A stretch of 37,899 nucleotides of DNA from an uncultured bacterium (GTDB lineage: Bacteria > Bacillota > Clostridia > Christensenellales > QALW01), in the NCBI GenBank assembly GCA_905214315.1, contig CAJMLN010000019.1, forward strand, positions 1 to 37,899, given 5' to 3'. The first letter of the stretch is position 1; each line of letters opens with the position of its first letter. Positions 16,408-25,095 of the stretch are shown in pieces. A program made the position numbers and the translations under genes. A model generated the notes under the pieces. It ran no database searches. It was given only the letters and a program-made list of their open reading frames with translations, and had not been told where the DNA came from.

Positions 16408-17406
16408 ATGGTTCTGCAGCTGGAAACAATTAAACAAATTACCTTCGGCGCCCTTAGAATTGAGCAGCAGGAGGGATATTTCTGCTTTTTTCGTTTTACC
16501 CCAGGGCAGGAGAAAATTCTGGATGCGCGCGGCTTTTCTCCGCGTCAGTACGCCACCGCCGGCATCCGGCTGGATTTTTATTGCCGCAGCGGCACTGTTT
16601 CCTTTGATTTCAGGGCCTTTCCCGGCTCCGGGCGGGAGTATTACGCAATTGACGGGCTTATAGACGGCGTCAATACGGTGCATTATTACAGAGAAAAGAA
16701 TTGTGATGAGGGACACTTTGTTCTTCTGGTGCCGGAAAGGGCCGGCCGGCCGGTGCGGGTTACCGTTTATTTTCCCAATGTTTCGGGAATAGCCGTTAAA
16801 AATCTGACGGTGCCCGAGGGCGGCGTCTGGCCGGCGAAAAAAAGAAGAAAGCTGCTGGCGCTGGGGGATTCCATCACGCAGGGATATGACGCGCGCCATC
16901 CACAGCTTTCCTATGGCAATCTTTTGGCCGATGCTCTGCGGGCGGCAATGGTAAATCAGGGGATTGGCGGTGATGTGTTTTGTGAGCAAAATATAGAGGC
17001 GCTTCCGGGATTTTTGCCGGAGATTGTTACCGTTGCCTACGGAACCAACGACTGGGCCAGGGGCGAGACGGATGTCTTTACCCGGGCGGGACGTTATTTT
17101 AAAAAGCTAAGGGAGCTGTATCCGGCTGCGTCGGTTTTTGCGGTGCTGCCTATTTGGCGCGTCGGGGAAGAAGAGGAAAAAGCGGGAGGAACGCTTGCCC
17201 GGGTACGGGAGGATATTCGGGCCGCGGCAGAGGAAAACGGAGCCGAGGCAATAGAAACCGCGTCTTTTATGCCGCAGACGCCTGATTATTATTATGACGG
17301 CGGTCTGCATCCGAATGATCTGGGATTTTTGTTCTATGGCCGGGCTTTGGCGAAAGAAATCAAAAAACGGCGGCCTGATTTGTTTGACATAACGGACAAG
17401 GCGTAA
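16408..17406 (+). CDS. Cytoplasmic SGNH/GDSL-type esterase
   Basis: A 332-residue protein with no signal peptide. Residues 1-140 are a beta-rich domain like the N-terminal module of two-domain SGNH hydrolases. The hydrolase part has block I GDSITQG (Ser154), GIGG as block II, GTNDW (212-216) as block III and the catalytic GLHPND with His301. Such enzymes cleave acyl or acetyl esters, often from sugars. The cytoplasmic location suggests imported substrates (inference). It is the first gene of a plus-strand run with greA and lysS, but greA has its own promoter inside the end of this gene. Confidence 0.88.
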   Translation: MVLQLETIKQITFGALRIEQQEGYFCFFRFTPGQEKILDARGFSPRQYATAGIRLDFYCRSGTVSFDFRAFPGSGREYYAIDGLIDGVNTVHYYREKNCDEGHFVLLVPERAGRPVRVTVYFPNVSGIAVKNLTVPEGGVWPAKKRRKLLALGDSITQGYDARHPQLSYGNLLADALRAAMVNQGIGGDVFCEQNIEALPGFLPEIVTVAYGTNDWARGETDVFTRAGRYFKKLRELYPAASVFAVLPIWRVGEEEEKAGGTLARVREDIRAAAEENGAEAIETASFMPQTPDYYYDGGLHPNDLGFLFYGRALAKEIKKRRPDLFDITDKA

Positions 17407-17412
17407 TATAAT
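17384..17412 (+). promoter_or_regulatory. Consensus promoter of greA-lysS
   Basis: TTGACA (17384-17389), 17-bp spacer, TATAAT (17407-17412). The -35 box is inside the last codons of the preceding gene, whose stop codon (17404-17406) abuts the -10 box. Confidence 0.88.
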
Positions 17413-17444
17413 ATATTGTATTTAGCAGTTAAGGAGTTTTAAAT

Positions 17445-17927
17445 ATGAGCGAAAATAAAAATATGATGACTGCCGAGGGAAAGGCAAAGCTTCAGGAAAA
17501 GCTGGATTATTATCTGCAGGTAAGAAGAGCGGAAATTTCCCAGCGCATATCCGCCGCGCGCGAGCTGGGCGATCTTTCGGAAAACAGCGAGTATGATGAG
17601 GCCAAGCGCGAGCAGGCCGAGCTGGAGGCGGAAATTGCCGTGATGCAGCAGCAGCTGAATAACGCTGTGGTCATCGACGATTCCATGCTGCCCAATGACG
17701 AGGTACGTGTAGGCTCAAAAGTAAAAATTAAAGATATGCAGACCAAACAGGAGCTGGTTTATGATATTATCGGTTCCAGCGAGGCTGACCCTTTTCATGG
17801 AAAGATATCGAATTTAAGCCCGATCGGCAGCGCGCTTCTGCATAAGAAAAAAGGTGCTACCATCAAGGTAAATACAGCTGCCGGTGTGCTTTCGTATAAG
17901 CTGCTGGAGATTTTACCTAAGGATTAA
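17445..17927 (+). CDS. greA: Transcription elongation factor GreA
   Basis: A 160-residue protein of the expected size. Residues 10-75 form the antiparallel coiled coil that enters the RNA polymerase secondary channel, with the tip motif ARELGDLSENSEYDEAKREQ containing the acidic residues that stimulate transcript cleavage. Residues 85-160 are the FKBP-like domain (VRVGSKVKI, ISNLSPIGSALL). GreA rescues backtracked RNA polymerase. It has a consensus promoter, an AAGGAG site, and is followed after 18 bp by lysS in the order common in Firmicutes. Confidence 0.97.
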   Translation: MSENKNMMTAEGKAKLQEKLDYYLQVRRAEISQRISAARELGDLSENSEYDEAKREQAELEAEIAVMQQQLNNAVVIDDSMLPNDEVRVGSKVKIKDMQTKQELVYDIIGSSEADPFHGKISNLSPIGSALLHKKKGATIKVNTAAGVLSYKLLEILPKD

Positions 17928-17945
17928 AGGAAGGGACAAAACAGG

Positions 17946-19433
17946 ATGGCTGAAAACAACATTTCCCAGGAAAAGGATTTAAATGAGGTTCTTCGGGTAC
18001 GCCGTGAAAAGCTGGAGACGCTGCGACAGAATGGAAAAGATCCTTTTGTGATTACACAGTATGATTGCAGAGATTATTCCAGCGATATTATTCAAAGCTT
18101 TGAGGATGGGCAGGAGAGGCAGGTTTCCGTTGCCGGGCGGCTGATGTCGAAACGGGTAATGGGAAAGGCCAGCTTTGCGCATCTGCGGGATAACGAGGGC
18201 CTGATTCAGCTGTATGTGCGGCGTGACGATATCGGCACGGAGGAATATGCGGATTTCAAGCAGATGGATATCGGCGATATCGTAGGCGTCAAGGGTTTCG
18301 TATTCCGTACCCAGACCGGCGAGGTATCGGTTCATGTGCAGAAAATTTGCCTGCTTTCCAAATCTCTGCAGGTGCTGCCGGAGAAATATCACGGCTTGAG
18401 GGATATCGATGCCCGGTACCGCCAGCGCTATGTGGATCTGATCATTAATCCTGAGGTAAAGGAGACTTTCCGGAAGCGTTCACTGATCATTCGGGAAATT
18501 CGCAATTATCTGGATACCCGCGGTTTTTTAGAGGTGGAAACGCCGGTTTTGCAGACGATGGCCGGCGGCGCTAACGCCCGGCCGTTTATTACGCATCATA
18601 ACGCGCTGGATGTGGATATGTACCTGCGTATTTCTCTCGAACTCTATTTGAAGCGGCTGATTGTCGGCGGCTTTGACCGGGTTTATGAGATAGGCCGCGT
18701 GTTCCGCAATGAGGGACTTTCCGTGCGGCACAACCCGGAATTTACTCTTTTGGAGCTGTATCAAGCCTATACCGACTTTGAAGGAATGATGAATTTAACC
18801 GAAGATTTAATTAAATATCTGGCTTGCGATGTTTTAAAAACGCCGGTAGTTAAGTACGGCGAATATGAGCTGGATCTTGCCAGTCCCTTTGAGCGGCTGA
18901 CGATGAAGCAGGCGGTAAAGAAATATGCCGGCGTGGATTTTGATGAGGTTGCTTCGCTGGAGGAAGCCCGCGATCTGGCGCAGCGGCATCATATCGCTTA
19001 TGAAGAACATCATAAAACAGGCGATATTTTAAATTTGTTCTTTGAGGAATACTGCGAAAAGAATCTGATTCAGCCTACGTTTATTACCGAGCACCCGGTG
19101 GAAATCTCCCCCTTGGCCAAGCGCAAGCCGGAGGATCCGGCCTTTACCGAGCGGTTTGAACTGTTTATCGTGGGTCGCGAGCATGCCAACGCGTTCTCGG
19201 AGCTCAACGATCCCATTGACCAGCGCGGCCGCTTTGAGGAGCAGGCCCGGCTGAAAGCGCTGGGTGATGAGGAAGCCAATGATGTGGATGAGGATTTCCT
19301 TTGCGCGCTGGAGTATGGTATGCCTCCGACAGGCGGTCTTGGCATCGGTATTGACCGGCTTGTAATGATGTTGACCGACAGCGCCGCCATCCGTGACGTG
19401 CTGCTGTTTCCCACAATGAAGCCTTTGGACTGA
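17946..19433 (+). CDS. lysS: Lysine--tRNA ligase, class II
   Basis: A 495-residue protein. Residues 55-145 are the OB-fold anticodon-binding domain (VSVAGRLMSKRVMGKASFAH). The class II core follows: motif 1 region (IREIRNYLDTRGFLEVETPV), motif 2 (YEIGRVFRNEGLSVRHNPEF), the signature RKPEDPAFTERFELFIVGRE with NAFSELNDPIDQ, and motif 3 (TGGLGIGIDRLVMMLTD). It charges tRNA-Lys. It is cotranscribed with greA and marks the end of the conserved segment before the accessory island. Confidence 0.98.
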   Translation: MAENNISQEKDLNEVLRVRREKLETLRQNGKDPFVITQYDCRDYSSDIIQSFEDGQERQVSVAGRLMSKRVMGKASFAHLRDNEGLIQLYVRRDDIGTEEYADFKQMDIGDIVGVKGFVFRTQTGEVSVHVQKICLLSKSLQVLPEKYHGLRDIDARYRQRYVDLIINPEVKETFRKRSLIIREIRNYLDTRGFLEVETPVLQTMAGGANARPFITHHNALDVDMYLRISLELYLKRLIVGGFDRVYEIGRVFRNEGLSVRHNPEFTLLELYQAYTDFEGMMNLTEDLIKYLACDVLKTPVVKYGEYELDLASPFERLTMKQAVKKYAGVDFDEVASLEEARDLAQRHHIAYEEHHKTGDILNLFFEEYCEKNLIQPTFITEHPVEISPLAKRKPEDPAFTERFELFIVGREHANAFSELNDPIDQRGRFEEQARLKALGDEEANDVDEDFLCALEYGMPPTGGLGIGIDRLVMMLTDSAAIRDVLLFPTMKPLD

Positions 19434-19530
19434 AAAACCCAGTCATATCAAGAGCTTTCGATGGCATATCAGAAAATTTATCTATGCTTTAGCCATTTTG
19501 ACAAATTCAAGATCGGTTATAGGACTTTGA

Positions 19531-19566
19531 CCCCGCCTTTTACAAAGCACAGAGGCGGGGATTAAT
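19531..19566 (+). terminator. Intrinsic terminator after lysS
   Basis: CCCCGCCT (19531-19538) pairs with AGGCGGGG (19553-19560), followed by ATTAATTTT. It lies about 100 bp past lysS. The T tract is interrupted, so efficiency is uncertain. Confidence 0.7.
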
Positions 19567-19632
19567 TTTATATTGTACATTCTTGATTGTACATTCTTGA
19601 AGTTAGAAAGGCGATATGATATAATAAACAAA

Positions 19633-19812
19633 ATGTTAATCATGAAAGAGGAACATATTGGCAAAAAAATATTTATCAGTTATAACCATAATGATAAAAT
19701 ATTGATTCATACTATCACGAAGCGGCTTGAGTTGGAAAGTCGAAAACGGGGGCGAGTTAAATATGAGAACAGTTCAAATGCAAAGGGAGATTTGCTTTCC
19801 TTTCGTTTTTGA
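19633..19812 (+). pseudogene. TIR-domain protein, N-terminal remnant
   Basis: The peptide HIGKKIFISYNHNDKILIHT followed by ITKRLELES is a clear beta-A/alpha-A start of a bacterial TIR domain (consensus K.IFISY...D...V..L...L). After residue about 45 the sequence becomes unrelated (KGDLLSFRF) and stops, so the catalytic Glu region and any effector domain are missing. Bacterial TIR proteins are usually NAD-cleaving effectors of antiphage systems, so this looks like a dead defence gene next to the CRISPR locus. Domain recognition is from the N-terminal motif only. Confidence 0.6.
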
Positions 19813-19893
19813 TGTTGAATTAGTTAATATTTTGCGTTTAAACAATATTGCTGTTTATATGCTTGCAAAAACGCAGCAGCAAAAAAATACCTA

Positions 19894-20252
19894 TTGAAGA
19901 GTAATGTGCAATTTAGGAGTGGAAATGTGGGATTATTTAGTGCCTTGAACAGTAAAAAGGGCGAGCGTACCCAACTTGGAATTGAATTTGTCTCCAATAA
20001 GGGAAGAAAAAAGTATGATATTCAGTCGACATTGATCGTTGCAGAGGAAGAAAAACGCGAGCAAGAGTTTCTTAAAGCATGTAATTCCTTTAAGAAAGTT
20101 GTTGTGTTTCGGTCAAGGATAACATCATTCCCTGGCACGATGATGGCATTCTGCATATCGGCATAAAACATTCCTGCTTAATAAAAATGAGATGGATAAT
20201 CGGCATTGTTTTCTTGTATGATAAAGGACGTTTTATGTATAAAGGAAAATAA
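19894..20252 (+). pseudogene. Frameshifted hypothetical gene fragment
   Basis: An open frame from 19894 gives a sensible mixed alpha/beta peptide (GERTQLGIEFVSNKGRKKYD; EEEKREQEFLKACNSF) to about 20115. A different frame then continues IIPWHDDGILHIGIKH and KGRFMYKGK up to a stop at 20252. A frameshift near 20115-20130 joins the two. It may be the C-terminal part of the TIR protein that begins at 19633, with the middle deleted, because both lie on the same strand 80 bp apart. I do not recognise the domain. Confidence 0.45.
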
Positions 20253-20255
20253 GCT

Positions 20256-20558
20256 ATGAAGAAAATTAAAATAACCGTAATACGAAAAGCGCGGTATAAT
20301 GATTTAATTAAAAAGTATGAAAATCCCATTGAACACGCCTGCGATTTAGAAGAAGGTCAGGTGTTTTTTTGTGAGGGGTGGCGAAAACCGGACGGCTTTT
20401 GCAACAGTGCGTGGGAAACCGTTTTGCCTTTTGTGAAGACTCTTGCTCACGGCGGCGGAAATTTTTATGACGGTTGGATGAGGAATCCGAAGTCCGCAAT
20501 GATTTCCTGTAACGACGGTTTTCGACCAGTAAGCTTTTATATTGAAGTGTGTGAATAA
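20256..20558 (+). CDS. TIGR04076 family small protein
   Basis: A 100-residue soluble protein with the look of the TIGR04076 family of anaerobes: a basic beta start (KIKITVIRKARYNDLIKKY), then ACDLEEGQVFFCEGWRKPDG, FCNSAW, and a Gly-rich GGGNFYDGW segment, closing with DGFRPVSFYIEVCE. Four Cys residues (29 region, 39, 49, 69 region) could bind metal or be redox-active. No function is established. It has an AAAGGA site just upstream and is followed after 11 bp by the ArsC-like gene, so the two are probably cotranscribed. Composition is AT-rich like the rest of the island. Confidence 0.75.
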   Translation: MKKIKITVIRKARYNDLIKKYENPIEHACDLEEGQVFFCEGWRKPDGFCNSAWETVLPFVKTLAHGGGNFYDGWMRNPKSAMISCNDGFRPVSFYIEVCE

Positions 20559-20569
20559 GGAGGATAATT

Positions 20570-20941
20570 ATGTTAAATTTCATTTGTTACCCGAAATGTA
20601 CCACCTGTCAAAGAGCAAAGAAATGGTTGGATGATAATAAGATAGAGTACGAACTTAGAGATATTAAATTGAATAATCCCACATGTGAAGAGTTAACCGA
20701 GTGGCACATAAAGAGCGGATTGCCTTTAAGAAAGTTCTTCAACACAAGCGGTCTATTGTATAAGTCGTTAGAGCTTAAAACAAAACTTCCCGAAATGACT
20801 GAGAATGAGATGCTAAAACTCTTGGCAACCGACGGTATGCTCGTCAAACGCCCTCTGCTTATAGGTGATGATTTTGTTCTTGTTGGTTTTAAGGAAGTTG
20901 AGTGGGTAAATAAAAAAGGTTTCCATTCGAAAACCTTTTAG
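20570..20941 (+). CDS. ArsC/Spx-family thioredoxin-fold protein
   Basis: A 123-residue protein matching the ArsC/Spx/YffB family. The N-terminal beta strand carries a CTTC motif (Cys10-x-x-Cys13 in PKCTTCQRAKKWL), followed by YELRDIKLNNPT, a helical insert with GLPLRKFFNTSG and the C-terminal VKRPLLIGDDFVLVGFKE, which holds the conserved RP-x-hydrophobic segment. Members are arsenate reductases, RNA-polymerase-binding Spx/MgsR regulators or unassigned reductases; the CxxC at the start fits Spx/MgsR-like members but does not settle it. No ars genes are nearby. Its last ten or so codons overlap, on the opposite strand, the terminator of the tracrRNA. Confidence 0.82.
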   Translation: MLNFICYPKCTTCQRAKKWLDDNKIEYELRDIKLNNPTCEELTEWHIKSGLPLRKFFNTSGLLYKSLELKTKLPEMTENEMLKLLATDGMLVKRPLLIGDDFVLVGFKEVEWVNKKGFHSKTF

Positions 20942-21028
20942 GCACACACTGTGCAGTCGGATAAACCGACGATTTGAGTAAACTTTTATTTGAACTCGTA
21001 GTGTAATTCTGTAGGGGTCTACAGAACT
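20912..21028 (-). ncRNA. Type II-A tracrRNA
   Basis: Read on the minus strand. The anti-repeat (21024-20991) contains GAATTACACTAC, which pairs with GTAGTGTAATTC of the array repeat, then a GAGT bulge, then TCAAAT, which pairs with the repeat start GTTTGA. This copies the lower stem/bulge/upper stem of known II-A guides. Next come a short nexus AGTTTACT, hairpin GTCGG-TTTAT-CCGAC (20970-20956), hairpin GCACA-GTG-TGTGC (20954-20942) and a terminator AAAAGGTTT / AAACCTTTT with TTTTTT ending near 20912. A consensus promoter starts it near 21028, so the RNA is about 117 nt. It does not need an upstream guide segment. The terminator overlaps the end of the ArsC-like gene. Confidence 0.93.
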
Positions 21029-21034
21029 GTAATT

Positions 21035-21063
21035 ATAATATCATAAATTTTAAGGAGTGTCAA
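21035..21063 (-). promoter_or_regulatory. tracrRNA promoter, overlapping the cas9 ribosome binding site
   Basis: On the minus strand TTGACA (21063-21058), a 17-bp spacer and TATTAT (21040-21035), with a start near 21028. The -35 box ends 3 bp before the cas9 ATG and the spacer contains the cas9 AAGGAG site (21052-21057). A plus-strand TATAAT (21034-21039), the likely cas9 -10 box, overlaps the tracrRNA -10 box, although I see no good -35 for it. Confidence 0.82.
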
Positions 21064-21066
21064 TAA

Positions 21067-24000
21067 ATGAGAGAAAAATATTTTATAGGACTTGATATTG
21101 GTACTGATTCTGTCGGATACGCGGTTACAAACGAGCAATACGAACTCTGTAAGTTTAAGGGAGAACCAATGTGGGGTGTTCATTTATTTGAAGAAGCATC
21201 GCTTAATGATGAACGCCGCGCGTTCAGAACATCACGCCGTCGTCTGGATCGAAGACAACAACGTGTGAAACTGATTCAGGAAATCTTTGCAGAACCGATA
21301 GCAAAGGTAGAGCCAAACTTTTATAAGCGTATAAAAGAAAGTGCATGGTGCGATAACCCAAACGATAGATATACTTTGTTTTGTGATAATAATTATACCG
21401 ATGCTGATTACCATAAACAATATCCCACTATTCATCATTTAATCAGCGATTTAATCCACAATTCCAGCCCGCACGACGTACGGCTGGTTTATCTTGCCTG
21501 CGCTTGGCTTGTTGCACATAGAGGGCATTTCTTAAGCGAGGTTTCCAAAGATAATATTGACGAATTGCTGAGTGTGCAAAAATGTTATAATGATTTGATG
21601 GATTATTTTGAGGTAAAACCGTGGGAATGTGATGCAATTAAATTCGGAGAGATTTTGAAAAAGAGAATCAGCGTCACCGCAAAATATAAAGAACTTTGTG
21701 CGATTCTTTTTAATTCCCCCAAAGTGCCTAAAACAGAATATGTTGACAGTGAAGCTCATTATAGCATAGAGCATATTTTAAAATTTCTTTGCGGCGGCAA
21801 GGTCGCGTGTAAAGATTTGTTTGATAATATCAACTACATAGATATTCCGTCCTTTTCACTTGACAAAGCAGATGACGAATTAGCCGAGATACTTATTTCA
21901 TTAGGAGACGACAGTGAACTTATTCTATTGATGAAAAATTTATACGATTGGTCAATTCTTTCGGACATTCTTTCCGGCAAGCAATATATTTCTGACAAGA
22001 AAGTAGAAATATATAATAATCATAAAAACGATTTACGAACACTAAAGGATCTTGTTAAAAAATATGTGCCGAAAAAATATAACGAATGTTTTCGTGATGA
22101 GAGTAAGGGATATGCATTATATTCAAAATCCGGTAAGGCGGAAGATTTTTCAAAATATATAAAACATATTTTTAAAGATGTTGCTGTCGATGAGAAAGAT
22201 CTGCTTAAATTTAATGATATGTTCGCACGTCTTGAGATCAATGCATTCTGCCCAAAGCAAGTCAACTCGGATAACCGCGTAATTCCTCAACAAGTTTATT
22301 GGGTAGAGCTAAAGAAAATTTTGGACAACGCATCACAATATATTAGTTTCTTAAATGAAACTGATAACAACGGATATGTTGTAAAAGATAAAATTTTATC
22401 TGTTTTTGAATTTAAAATTCCGTATTTTGTCGGTCCATTGAATCAAAACAGCAATTTTTCATGGCTGAAGCGCAAAGCAGAGGGCAAAATCTTTCCCTGG
22501 AATTTTGAACAGCTTGTCGATTTTGAAGCAAGCGAACAGGCATTTATTAATCGAATGACCAACACTTGTACATATTTACCTTATGCTGACGTGTTGCCGA
22601 AATGTTCGTTGCTTCATCAAAAATTTCAAGTGTTAAACGAAATAAATACATTAACTGTGAACGGCGTTAGAATTCCGGTTGAAGTAAAGCAACAGATTTT
22701 TAATGAGCTCTTTAAATCACGCAAAAAAGTAACAAAAAAATCAATTAAGGACTTTTTACAACGTAATAATTTTTATTCTCAAGAGGACTTAGAAACATTA
22801 GGCGGAATTGACGATACATTAAAAAGCTCGTTGTCTTCTTACATTTCCTTTAAACGTTTTATTGAAAACGGATTGCTTTCTGAAGAGCAGGTTGAAAACA
22901 TTATCACAAGAGGCACCTACACGGAAGAAAAAAAGCGTTTCGGCAAATGGCTCAACGAACAATTTGATTTCCTGTCAGAAGACGATAAAAAGTATATTTC
23001 AAACTTAAATTTTAAAGATTTTGCAAGACTTTCCAAGGAACTGCTATGCGAAATTTACGAAATGCCAAATGCCGAAACAGGCGAAGTAATGTCAATCATA
23101 GAACGGATGTGGGAAGAAAATATAAATCTTATGGAACTCCTATCCGAAAGATATACATATAGGGATGAAATTGTTAAGCAAAGCGAAAACTATTATTTAG
23201 AACATCCTAAGAGCTTAGACGAACGAATGAAAAAAATGTGTATATCCAACGCAGTCAAACGCCCTATATTCAGAACGTTAGATATAGTTTCGGATATTGT
23301 CAAAGCCAATGATAGTCATCCAAAAAAAATATTTATAGAAATGGCAAGAGGAGGAAAAGAGGAAGACAAGGGAAAACGAACAAAATCTCGTTATCAGCAA
23401 TTAAAGGAATTGTATGCAAAGTGTGACCGTGAGGACGTTCGTGAACTTGAAGCCCGTCTTGATGCTATGGGCGACAGTCGTGACGGCAGATTGCAGAGCG
23501 AAAAGCTGTTTTTATATTTTTTGCAATTGGGTAAATCTATGTATAGCGAAACACCCATTGACCTTGAACGATTAGGCGATAGCAAGTTATATGACGTAGA
23601 CCATATATATCCGCAAAGCAAGGTAAAGGACGACAGTGTTTTAAATAATAAAGTACTCGTTTTGTCTGAGGAAAACGGCCTTAAAAGCGATAAATACCCC
23701 ATTGATGCCGAAATTCGTCACAAAATGCACTCTTGGTGGAAATTTTTATTGGACAACGGGTTTATAACTCGCGAAAAATACAATCGTTTAACCCGCCGAA
23801 CGCCGTTTGATGAAAACGAGGAATGGGGATTTATTAATCGTCAGCTTGTTGAAACACGACAGTCTACAAAGGCAGTTTCCGTTTTACTTAAAGAAAAATA
23901 TCCAAATACGGAAATTGTATATGTAAAGGCTGGTCTTGTTTCTGAGTTCAGACAAGAGTTTAACATGCTAAAATCGCGCGTCGTAAACGATTTGCATCAT

Positions 24001-25095
24001 GCCAAGGATGCTTATTTGAATGTTGTCGTAGGCAATGTTTATAACGAGCAGTTTACGCGTAAATGGTTTATGCAAAACCGTGACAGCTACAATCTTAAAA
24101 TAAGCACACTGTTTTCAAGACGTGTCACTGTCGGTGAGCGATTAATTTGGAATGGCAACGAATCTATCGGGAAGGTTAAAAGCATTGTCCACAATAAGAA
24201 CTCCGTTCATTTAACAAAATATGCTTTTTGCCGAAAGGGAGGATTTTTTGACCAACAGCCTGTAACGGCGGATGCTGGGCTTATTCCTTTAAAGAAGGGA
24301 TTATCAACCAAAAAATACGGAGGATACAAGAAACCTACCGCATCGTTCTTTATATTAACAAAATATATTGTCGGTAAAAAAACGGAAATAATCGTTTTGC
24401 CCATTGAACTGTTATACGCAAAGCAATTTTTACAGGATGATCTTTTTGCAATAGGCTATGCCAAAGAAGCTGTTTCTAAAATTATAGGTAAAAGCGTTGA
24501 AAGCGTATCGTTTCCGATTGGGCTACGCCCTGTTAAAGTAAACACTATGCTTGAGCTTGACGGCGTCAGAATGACGATTAACGGTAAATCCGGCGGAGGC
24601 AAATGCATTATTTTTTCCTTACTTGAACCATTGATTTTAGGATATGAATGGGAAAAATACATCAAACACATAGAACGCTTTGTAGAGAAGAAAAAGGAAA
24701 CTTTCAATATGGTTTATTCGTTAAAATATGATAAGATTTCTCCTGAAGATAACATTAAGCTTTATGATTTGTTAACAAGCAAACTGCAAAATAATGTATA
24801 TACTAAAAGGCCGGCAAATCCTGCTTCCATACTTTGTAACGGAAGAGAGAAATTTGTTAAGGCAGAAATTTTTGAACAATCAAAATGTTTGCTGCAAATT
24901 TTGTCTGTATTCGGTCGGGGAGCCGGCGGGTGTGACCTGCAGCTGTTAGGCGGAGGATCGAAGGCTGCAAGCACTGGTAATTTCAGTTCTTCGCTTAGCA
25001 ATTGGAAAAAGAACTATTCCGATGTCCGCATGATAGATTCATCGGCATCAGGTCTGTATGAAAAGAGAAGTGAAAATCTTCTTAAGCTGCTATGA
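21067..25095 (+). CDS. cas9: CRISPR-associated endonuclease Cas9, subtype II-A
   Basis: A 1342-residue protein, near the 1368 of the Streptococcus pyogenes enzyme. Order: RuvC-I with YFIGLDIGTDSVGYAVT (Asp10), Arg-rich bridge helix (RRAFRTSRRRLDRRQQRVK, about 57-77), helical recognition lobe to about 740, RuvC-II IFIEMARGG (Glu758), HNH with DVDHIYPQS (Asp845, His846) and a downstream NNKVLVLSEEN, RuvC-III LHHAKDAYLN (His978, Asp981), then the PAM-interacting domain with YGGYKKPTASF and a closing GGGSKAAST...GLYEKR. All catalytic residues are present, so both DNA strands should be cut, guided by crRNA and tracrRNA. The ATG has AAGGAGTG 8-10 bases upstream. It overlaps cas1 by 4 bp (ATGA). The PAM cannot be read from the sequence. 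Confidence 0.98.
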   Translation: MREKYFIGLDIGTDSVGYAVTNEQYELCKFKGEPMWGVHLFEEASLNDERRAFRTSRRRLDRRQQRVKLIQEIFAEPIAKVEPNFYKRIKESAWCDNPNDRYTLFCDNNYTDADYHKQYPTIHHLISDLIHNSSPHDVRLVYLACAWLVAHRGHFLSEVSKDNIDELLSVQKCYNDLMDYFEVKPWECDAIKFGEILKKRISVTAKYKELCAILFNSPKVPKTEYVDSEAHYSIEHILKFLCGGKVACKDLFDNINYIDIPSFSLDKADDELAEILISLGDDSELILLMKNLYDWSILSDILSGKQYISDKKVEIYNNHKNDLRTLKDLVKKYVPKKYNECFRDESKGYALYSKSGKAEDFSKYIKHIFKDVAVDEKDLLKFNDMFARLEINAFCPKQVNSDNRVIPQQVYWVELKKILDNASQYISFLNETDNNGYVVKDKILSVFEFKIPYFVGPLNQNSNFSWLKRKAEGKIFPWNFEQLVDFEASEQAFINRMTNTCTYLPYADVLPKCSLLHQKFQVLNEINTLTVNGVRIPVEVKQQIFNELFKSRKKVTKKSIKDFLQRNNFYSQEDLETLGGIDDTLKSSLSSYISFKRFIENGLLSEEQVENIITRGTYTEEKKRFGKWLNEQFDFLSEDDKKYISNLNFKDFARLSKELLCEIYEMPNAETGEVMSIIERMWEENINLMELLSERYTYRDEIVKQSENYYLEHPKSLDERMKKMCISNAVKRPIFRTLDIVSDIVKANDSHPKKIFIEMARGGKEEDKGKRTKSRYQQLKELYAKCDREDVRELEARLDAMGDSRDGRLQSEKLFLYFLQLGKSMYSETPIDLERLGDSKLYDVDHIYPQSKVKDDSVLNNKVLVLSEENGLKSDKYPIDAEIRHKMHSWWKFLLDNGFITREKYNRLTRRTPFDENEEWGFINRQLVETRQSTKAVSVLLKEKYPNTEIVYVKAGLVSEFRQEFNMLKSRVVNDLHHAKDAYLNVVVGNVYNEQFTRKWFMQNRDSYNLKISTLFSRRVTVGERLIWNGNESIGKVKSIVHNKNSVHLTKYAFCRKGGFFDQQPVTADAGLIPLKKGLSTKKYGGYKKPTASFFILTKYIVGKKTEIIVLPIELLYAKQFLQDDLFAIGYAKEAVSKIIGKSVESVSFPIGLRPVKVNTMLELDGVRMTINGKSGGGKCIIFSLLEPLILGYEWEKYIKHIERFVEKKKETFNMVYSLKYDKISPEDNIKLYDLLTSKLQNNVYTKRPANPASILCNGREKFVKAEIFEQSKCLLQILSVFGRGAGGCDLQLLGGGSKAASTGNFSSSLSNWKKNYSDVRMIDSSASGLYEKRSENLLKLL

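Noticed and set aside
20570..20941. Arsenate resistance gene
   Set aside because: Only the broad ArsC/Spx fold is supported. No ars operon genes are nearby and the N-terminal CxxC fits Spx-like members equally well.
20990..21024. A stray degenerate CRISPR repeat on the plus strand before cas9
   Set aside because: Its reverse complement is the anti-repeat of a full tracrRNA with promoter, hairpins and terminator.
21028..21066. A long tracrRNA form with a built-in guide for repressing the cas promoter, as known in S. pyogenes
   Set aside because: The mapped promoter puts the start at the edge of the anti-repeat, leaving no guide segment upstream.
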